Part shown: positions 55,441 to 64,000 of the stretch, piece by piece
Layout: the number at the start of each line of letters is the position of its first letter
Position numbering within the stretch: the stretch's first letter is position 1
NCBI GenBank assembly: GCA_949775045.1
Contig: OX459097.1
Location: 6,589,685-6,653,684, forward strand
Direction: 5' to 3'
Length of the DNA: 64,000 nt
Source of the DNA: Metridium senile
Lineage: Eukaryota > Cnidaria > Anthozoa > Actiniaria > Metridiidae
The notes under the pieces: model-generated
Told to the model about the DNA's origin: nothing
Databases searched by the model: none
What the model saw: only the letters and a program-made list of their open reading frames with translations
Translations under genes and position numbers: made by a program

Positions 55441-57511
55441 AAAATGCCCCAGTCCATTAATTCCCAGTTACCTGACAGTTTTTTGAGAGGGGTTAATACT
55501 TTTGCAACGGAAGTTTTAAACTTGATGAAAAAAGTAGACTGAAAAGCATGCCGTGGAAATGATAACTTTGGAAAAAAATTATTAAAATGTGCTGTGAAGG
55601 TATAGCGCAATCATTTGCGGAGTTATGTAATCAAAGTTTTGAACGATGAGAATTCCCAAATGAATGGAAAAAAGTTTATGTTATACCACTTTTGAAGAAA
55701 GGCAATTGAAAGAAAATTAAAGACTTGTGTCACTTCTCGATTCACTGTCTAAAATGACTGAAAAAATAGTTTTTGTTAAACTTTATTCTTTCCTAGAAAG
55801 TATATATTTTTTTTCTCAACGTATTAACCAGGCTTCAGACCTGGCGACGGTACTGTATACCAATTAATTGTCCTTATAAAATAACTATTTGAAATCACGT
55901 ATTTTACACAGCACGCGCGTTTGCATGTTGATCAATTTGTATTTTATAAAAGGAATAAAAAACTTGCTTTCTGTGCTGTATGCAGTTATAAAGCACTTGG
56001 GGATTGTCAGAACACTCGAGAAGTGCTTCTCTTAACACTTCTCTCGTGTTCTGACACTATGAACCCCGCGTGCTTTATAACTGCACAAAGCACGCGCGCG
56101 CGTTTTCTATTCCTTCAATCAAATATAAGAAGCGGTAGAGAAGGTGAAGGAGGTGTACGCATGGTATTTTTAGATTTAAGAAAAGCCTTCGATAGAGTTT
56201 GGCACAAGGGTCTACTCTTTAAATTATGTAATATCGGTGTTAAGTGGCACTCTCTCTAAGAACGGTCCGGTGACTTCATCTTTGGAAAATAGTTTTCCTT
56301 TATTTTTTGTGTGTTGAAAGGCATTTGGGTATAAGTCTCCAGTGTGGATTTTTTTTTTGAGAACAATTTTTTTTTTGGCTTCGCTACACGACCAAACACA
56401 TTTTGCCCGTGCCGTCGCTAATTTGAGTCGATTTCGAACATGAATTTTTGCACTTTTTAGAGTAGCACTGTGACAAAACAACAAAGTTTTTCAAAATTTC
56501 GAACAAACTTCCAAGATAACATATATTTCGAGTACTCCCTGGCATAAAATCAGAGCATTTCACTAAAATGTGAATAAATACCATGAATATATATGGACTA
56601 TGGTTTTTAGCTATTTCTTGAGAACCAAAAATGTACGAAATTCCATAAATAAAATCTCAAAAGTGGGACCTAAAAACAAACTTAAAACTACTTGAATGTC
56701 TCGAATTATACTTAGTTTCACAATATATAACATAATATTTGCGGGTATCTTCTTAGAATTAATGCAAGTAAAGATTTCCCGAAGCAACCGATCAATGATT
56801 TTTGCATAATTTACACTAATTAACGCCTAACTTCACAAACGCTAATATCAACACAAAAATTATCTAAATATATATATATTTTTTAATAAAATAGGCTAAA
56901 GTTAACTGGGAAATACATATCCTACAGACACTATTAAAATTTTCATGCATTTTGTCGAATAGCATGCATGTGCAGTTTTTTTGTTTATTTGTTTATTTGT
57001 TTTATATGACTTGAGCATCATAAATCAATAGTGTAATCGATGGCTGATAAAGATGAACACGTCTAAATGTGAGGCTATTACGTTTTCAGTAAAACGTGTG
57101 AAGTCATTTCATCCTACTCTCTATTTCAACAACATTCCTGTTTGTGAGGTCAGCTCTCACACACACACCTTGGCTTAACCCTATCACACGATCTCTCCTA
57201 GAGGGAGCATATATTATCGTTACATCAAAAAGCGAGTGAAGCTCTGAACTTGTTTAAAGGTCTTAAACATAAACTATACCGTTCTACTCTGATAGTCTTA
57301 TACAAAAGTGTTAATTGGCCTCTAATGGAGTATGCTGATGTCATATGGGATGGATGTAACGAGGTTGAACGTGACTTACTATAGAGCGTGCAGTATGAGT
57401 CAGCTTGCGTTGTGACTGGTTCAACAAAGGGTACAAGTAAAACGAAGCAGTTGCATTTGTTATTGTGGCTACTGCTATCGGGTTGAGAGTGACAATAGAA
57501 ACACAGGAAAC
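55441..57511 (+). pseudogene. LINE RT remnants with hairpin MITE (second duplicate)
   Basis: Duplicates 38490-40560: RT fingers (55441-55911), hairpin (55949-56115), motif A (56116-56258), unassigned insert (56259-57035) and thumb (57036-57511). No difference from the first copy was noticed. Confidence 0.75.
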
Positions 57512-57712
57512 CCAACACAATTAAGGCAACCCACAGGAAGCCCAGACAACACTAATGCCATTTGCCATCTTTGCAATTTGATGTGAAGGTTTGGAATTCT
57601 CATGCTTCTAAATGGTTGCTGTTCAGTTTTCGTATAAATGTTTGTTTTCTAGCCCTTAGTTGTCAGTATTTACAGTAGCCACATGCAGTCATAGACTACC
57701 TATTTTTCCACA

Positions 57713-60700
57713 ATGGCTTTTGTCGGTGTAACAGCATCTACAAAGAGATTGTTTATGCCAAGACAAGCAAGTCATATGACGAGTAGGGAATTCCCCCGAA
57801 TGGTATCATCAGGATCTTTTCATATTTATGTCTTCCTAATATCATATTAGGACGAGTAGTATTAATGTTACCTAGGGATATTAAAATTGACAACATCTCT
57901 TTCATCCTTATTTGGAAATGCTGTGTTAAATATCTTTGTGGTGATTTACAAAAGATATCTTTAGTCGCTGCTGTACTATTTCTACATTAGTTTCAAGACT
58001 CTTTTCAAGACTTATAGAGTACGTGCAAACAATATATCCATCGTGAAATACAAAAATGTTCAAAAAACTAAATTAAACAATATTAAACAAAAGACTTGAC
58101 ATACAAATTCTATTACTTGACATTACTAATATTTCGAAGATGTTCTGTTTGAACTCTATCAACAAAATGCCCAAGTTTTTCTAAGCCGAGTTGCTTTGCA
58201 GGTGTTTTTCAGAACCTCCTTTCACTCGCTATAACATTATAAAATATACTAGCTTCTTTCAAATGTTTAACACATTCGTAAAAGAGAATTTCTATTTATA
58301 TGTACTTGCTGCATCAAGTCGAATCGATAGTTTTCCTTCGAATTTCGTATTTTAGCTTCCATTCAAACTTTATGGAAATTTTAGCTTCCATTCAAACCTT
58401 ATGGAAATTTTCAGCGTTAAGAATGGTTTTAATCAAACAGGTTTCGTTAACTTTTCACTATTGTTTGTATTCGCTTACCTACAAAATTGCCCATATTAAG
58501 GTCTTTGTCAATCCACCATCGTCTATGAGATTAATCTTTCTTCAGTTCATTCCGTTAAACTAAAGTTTTATAAGCCTAAGTCATGATATGTTTTTGAACA
58601 ACTTTCACATTCAGTCTACTCACACCAGGGATTCTAACTACTTTTGTATAAGACGCCAACATTTCGGCTCAACAACCGAGCAACACGAAATATGATCGGG
58701 AGGGGAGGGATGGGAGGTGATGTTTTTCGTATAGACTAAAGTTTTGGCATTGATAATAATTGAATCAATGCAGTGGTTGAATATAAAGTTTTAAAATATA
58801 TAACACTGATTGTTGACAAGCTTGTTGTCGCCACTGAATGACGTTGGAATTTGTTTGTTGTCGCTTTTGACAAACTCATGACGGCTTGTTTTGGTCCAAG
58901 AAAAACTATAAAACATTTAAAAATGTTGCATTTTGTACATTACTTTTTTAACGAGTTTCTATGTTATTTTGATCAGTATTCGTCAGTATCAATACTATAC
59001 ATTCTTGGGATTTTTTATTAAGATCTACTTTAACAGTCTGAAAAGGAATATATATACCTTTCGGCTTTACACGTACAGCTAGCTATTAATTATTTCCCAA
59101 TATGGAAAAAGTCCAATTCAGTGGATAATAATTCTAAGAATTTTCGACAATATTTTCAGTTACTGAATTACATACGGCTGGATACAAACTACACAGTTCC
59201 ATTTGTTATTCCATAATGGCTTTTGTCGGTGTAGCAACGTCTACAAAGAGATTGTTTATACCAAGAACTAGCAAGTCACATGACGAGTAGGGAATTCCCC
59301 CGAATGGTATCATCAGGATCTTTTCATATTTATGTCTTCCTAATATCATATTAGGACGAGTAGTATTAATGTTACCTAGGGATATTAAAATTGACAACAT
59401 CTCTTTCATCCTTATTTGGAAATGCTGTTTTAAACATCTTTGTCGTGATATCAGAAAAATATCTTTAGTCGCTGTTGTACTATTTCTACATTAGTTTCAA
59501 CACTCTTTTCAAGACTTATAGAGTATGTGCAAACAATATATCCATCGTGAAATACAAAAATGTTCAAAAAACTACAATAAACAATATTAAACAAAAGACT
59601 TGACATACAAATTCTATTACTTGACATTACTAATATTTCAAAGATATTCTGTTTGAACTCTATCAATAAAATACCCAAGTTTTTCTAAGCCGAGTTGCTT
59701 TGCAGGTGTTTTTCAGAACATCCTTTTACTCGCTATTACATTATAAAATATACTAGCTTCTTTCAAATTTTTAACACATTCGTAAAAGAGAATTTCCATT
59801 TGTATGTACATGCTGCATCAAGTCCAATCGATAGTTTTCCTTCGAATTTCGTATTTTAGCTTCCATTCAAACTTTATAGAAATTTTAGCTTCCATTCAAA
59901 CCTTATGGAAATTTTCAGCGTTAAGAATGGTTTTAATCAAACAGGTTTCGTTAACTTTTCACTATTGTTTGTATTCGCCTACCTACAAAATTGCCCATAT
60001 TAAGGCCTTTGTCAATCCACCATCGTCTATGAGATTAATCTTTCTTCAGTTCATTCCGTTAAACTAAAGTTTTATCAGCCTAAGTCATAAAATGTTTTTA
60101 GATCAACTTTCACATTCAGTCTACTCACACCAGGGATGCTAACTACTTTTGTATATGACGCCAACATTTCTGCTCAACAACCGAGCAAGACGAGATATGA
60201 CCGGGAGGGGGAGAGAAGGATGGAGGTAATGTTTTTCGTAAGTTTTGGCATTGATAATCATTGAATCAATGCACTGGTTTAATAAAAAGTTTTAAAATAT
60301 ATAACACTGATTGTTGACAAACTGTAGTCACCACTAAATGACGACGTTGGAATTTGTCTGTTGTCGCTTTTGACAAACTCATGACGGCTTGTTATGGTCG
60401 AAGAAAAACGATAAAACATTTAAATATGTTGCATTTTGTACATTACTTTTTTAACGAGTTTCTATGTTTATTTTGATCAGTATTCGTCAGTATCAATACT
60501 ATACATACTTGGGTTTTCTATTTAGTTCTACTTGAACAGTCTGTATACCTTTACAAAGCTGTTATCTATTTCTCACTATGGAAAAGTCCAATTCAGTGCA
60601 TAACAATTTTATACGATTTTTCGACAATGTTTTCAGCTACTGAATACATACGCCTGGATACGAACTACACAGTTGCATTTGTTATTCCATAATGACTTTT

Positions 60701-63050
60701 GTCGGTGTAGCAGCATCTACAAAGAGATTGTTTATACCAAGAACTATAGCAAGTCACATGACGAGAAGGGAATTCCCCCGAATGGTATCATCAGGATCTT
60801 TTCATATTTATGTTTTCCTAATATCATATTGGGATGAGTAGTATTAATGTTACCTAGAGATATTAAAAATGACAACATCTCTTTCATCCTTATTTGGAAA
60901 TGTTGTTTTAAACACCTTTGTCGTGATATCAGAAAAATATCTTTAGTCGCTGCTGTACTATTTCTACATTAGTTTCAACACTCTTTTCAGGACTTATAGA
61001 GTATGTGCAAACAATATATCCAACGTGAAATACAAAAATGTACAAAAAACTAAATTAAACAATGTTAAACAAAAGACTTGACATACAAATTTTACTACTT
61101 GACATTACTAATATTTCAAAGATATTCTGTTTCAACTCTATCAATAAAATACCCAAGTTTTTCTAAGCCGAGTTGCTTTGCAGGTGTTTTTCAGAACCTC
61201 GTTTCACTCGGCGCTATAACATTATGAAATATACTAGCTTCTTTCAAAGTTTTAACACATTCGTAAAAGAGAATTTCCATTTGCATGTACATGCTGCATC
61301 AAGTCGAATCGATAGTTTTCCTTCGAATTTCGTATTTTAGCTTCCATTCAAACCTTATGGAAATTTTCAGCGTTAACAATGGTTTTAATCAAATAGGTTT
61401 CGTTAACTTTTTACTATTGTATGTATACCCTTACCTACCAAAATTGCCTATGTTAAGGTCTTTGTCAATCCACCATCGTCTATGAGATTAATCTTTCTTC
61501 AGTTCATTCCGTTAAACTAAAGTGTTATAAGCCTAAGTCATGATATGTTTTTCGATCAACTTTCACATTCAGTCTACTCACACCAGGGATGCTAACTACT
61601 TTTGTATAAGACGCCAACATTTCTGCTCAACAACCGAGCAAGACGAGATATGACCGGGAGGAGGAGGGAGGGATGGGAGGTGATGTTTTTCGTATAGACT
61701 AAAGTTTTGGCATTGATAATAATTGAATCAATGCAGTGGTTTAATATAAAGTTTTAAAATATATCACACTGATTGTTGACAAACTGTAGTCACCACTGAA
61801 TGACGTTGGAATTTGTTTGTTGTCGCTTTTGACAAACTCATGACGCCTTGTTTTGATCGAAGAAAAACGATAAAACATTTAAATATGTTGCATTTTGTAC
61901 ATTACTTTTTTAACGAGTTTCTATGTTATTTTGATCAGTATTCGTCAGTATCAATACTATACATACTTGGGTTTTCTATTTAGTTCTACTTGAACAGTCT
62001 GTATACCTTTACAAAGCTGTTATCTATTTCTCACTATGGAAAAGCCCAATTCAGTGCATAACAATTCTATAAGATTTTTCGACAATGTTTTGAATTATAC
62101 TGAATACATACGCCTGGATACGAACTACACAGTTGCATTTGTTATTCCATAATGACTTTTGTCGGTGTAGCAGCATCTACAAAGAGATTGTTTATACCAA
62201 GAACTATAGCAAGTCACATGACGAGAAGGGAATTCCCCCGAATGGTATCATCAGGATCTTTTCATATTTATGTTTTCCTAATATCATATTGGGATGAGTA
62301 GTATTAATGTTACCTAGAGATATTAAAAATGACAACATCTCTTTCATCCTTATTTGGAAATGTTGTTTTAAACACCTTTGTCGTGATATCAGAAAAATAT
62401 CTTTAGTCGCTGCTGTACTATTTCTACATTAGTTTCAACACTCTTTTCAGGACTTATAGAGTATGTGCAAACAATATATCCAACGTGAAATACAAAAATG
62501 TACAAAAAACTAAATTAAACAATGTTAAACAAAAGACTTGACATACAAATTTTACTACTTGACATTACTAATATTTCAAAGATATTCTGTTTCAACTCTA
62601 TCAATAAAATACCCAAGTTTTCTAAGCCGAGTTGCTTTGCAGGTGTTTTTCAGAACCTCGTTTCACTCGCTATAACATTATGAAATATATTAGCTTCTTT
62701 CAAAGTTTTAACACATTCGTAAAAGAGAATTTCCATTTGTATGTACATGCTGCATCAAGTCGAATCGATAGTTTTCCTTCGAATTTCGTATTTTAGCTTC
62801 CATTCAAACCTTATGGAAATTTTCCACCGTTCCAATTCAATAAGTTTTGTAAACTTTTCACTATTTAATGTATTCCCTTACCTGCCAAAGTTGCCCATGT
62901 TAAGGTCGTCTATGAGATTAATCTTTCTTCTGTTCATTCCGTTAAACTAAAGTTTTATCAGCCTAAGTCATGATATGTTTTTAGATCAACTTTCACTTGA
63001 AGTCTACGCACAACTAGGAATGGTAACTACTTTTGTATGACGTCAATATT
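57713..63050. repeat. Macrosatellite, four units (second duplicate)
   Basis: Units start at 57713, 59216, 60692 and 62152. One unit of about 1.46 kb is missing relative to the first array, so the offset changes from 16,951 to about 15,490. Unit 2 here carries variants (TTTCAACACTC, GAGTATGTGC) found in units 3-5 rather than in unit 2 of the first array. Units 3 and 4 share the variant AATGACTTTTGTCGG not seen in the first array. Confidence 0.9.
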
Positions 63051-63711
63051 TCCGCTAATTAGGGGAGGGGAGGGATGGTAGATGATTTTGTTCGTTATGT
63101 TATCTTAGCTCAAACGAAAACAGATTAAACTAAGGTAAAGTTTATTTAACACTGTAACAATAATACATATAAATGAGTACTGATTAAATATTCGATAATC
63201 TTGCTGTATTAACTGACTACAACTATGACTGACAATATCAGAACTATTAATATTATCACTATCAACCCCTTATACTAATACCCAATGTTGGGTAAGTTAT
63301 TATATAACCTTTAATGCATGTCATATGGTCTGTAAATAACATAATTATTAATATCATCAATATCAACCCCTTATACTAATACCCAATGTTGGTTAAGTTC
63401 ATTATATAACCTCAAATGCATGTCACATGGTCTGTAAATAACATAATTATTAATATCATCAATATCAACCCCTTATACTATTTAAGCTATTTATATAGCT
63501 TTAAATACATGTCACATGGTATATAACTGTCAGACTATTAATATTATCACTACCAACCCGTTATATTAATACCCAATTGCAATGTTAGGTAAATCTTTTA
63601 TCAAAACTTAAAAGCATGGACACGGTTTATAGGGGAAGGGATGGGAGATGATTTTGTTCGTTATGTTATCCTAGCTCAAACGAAAACAGATTAAGCTAAG
63701 GTAAGTTTTAT
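63051..63711. repeat. Gene-family 3'-flank repeats (second duplicate)
   Basis: Duplicate of 47561-48221. Confidence 0.75.
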
Positions 63712-63715
63712 TTAA

Positions 63716-64000
63716 GGACGGGGCCTACTATTGCCACTGCGCAGGCTACTGCGCATCTACATAGTTTCCATTTTAACGCGCTATCTTACCTCAAAAGATG
63801 ACAAAATACAAATAAAAAACCATCTAACGATGGTAGACGCGACGGTAGCGGTTTTTATAAAAACAGTCCCACAATGCAGTTATGATGACGAATTTCTTTA
63901 CTTTGTAGGGAGGGGACCGGAAAGAATTTGTCTTATGATGATCTTCGGCGGCAAAGTTTACCACGCGATAACTTTTTAAAACGCCCGGTAACCCCAATTT
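63716..64000. mobile_element. TTAA-flanked TIR element, left part (cut by window end)
   Basis: Duplicate of 48226 onward, starting GGACGGGGCCTACTA after TTAA at 63712-63715. Confidence 0.85.

Noticed and set aside
35539..64000. False duplication from unmerged haplotypes
   Set aside because: Not fully excluded, but sequence left of 52490 is a different paralogue's protease half, not a repeat of sequence left of 35539, which a simple haplotype join would give. Kept as the main check.

Overview
The window looks like AT-rich metazoan nuclear DNA, most likely from an anthozoan cnidarian. That is inferred from single-exon TPR-CHAT genes in a same-strand series, CR1/L2-like LINEs with (ATT)n tails, a Penelope-like element with a GIY-YIG nuclease, a Crypton-type recombinase fragment and many TA- or TTAA-flanked non-autonomous DNA elements. 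No rRNA, tRNA or CRISPR array was seen.

The only host genes I can support belong to one family: about twelve N-terminal TPR repeats followed by a C-terminal CHAT (caspase-like) protease domain. All five copies lie head to tail on the minus strand. Copy 0 (1-540) runs off the left edge. Copy 1 (7541-10619) is split by a net 32-bp deletion. Copy 2 (22436-29224) is broken into four pieces by two LINEs and a TTAA-flanked element, and has lost the catalytic half of CHAT beside a MITE. Copy 3 (34062-37181, 1039 aa) and copy 4 (51016-54132, 1038 aa) are intact open frames that keep the His and Cys expected of an active protease. Several copies share a 5' flank and a repeat-rich 3' flank, so the amplified unit was promoter + gene + 3' flank.

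The right half is a tandem segmental duplication with a 16,951-bp period (35539 onward repeated from 52490 to the window end). Its left breakpoint lies inside the TPR-CHAT coding sequence. Copies 3 and 4 therefore have near-identical N-terminal halves but different CHAT halves, as expected from unequal crossing-over between neighbouring paralogues. The duplicated block also carries a degraded LINE, a 5'-truncated Penelope-like element with a hammerhead-like motif, and a macrosatellite of about 1.46-1.5 kb units (five units in the first block, four in the second).

The left half between copies is mostly nested repeats. For several of them an unoccupied paralogous site is present in this same window, which fixes their ends and target duplications. 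If the proteins work together, the simplest reading is a family of TPR sensor/CHAT protease proteins under birth-and-death evolution, possibly in innate immunity or regulated cell death. No partner or substrate gene is visible here.
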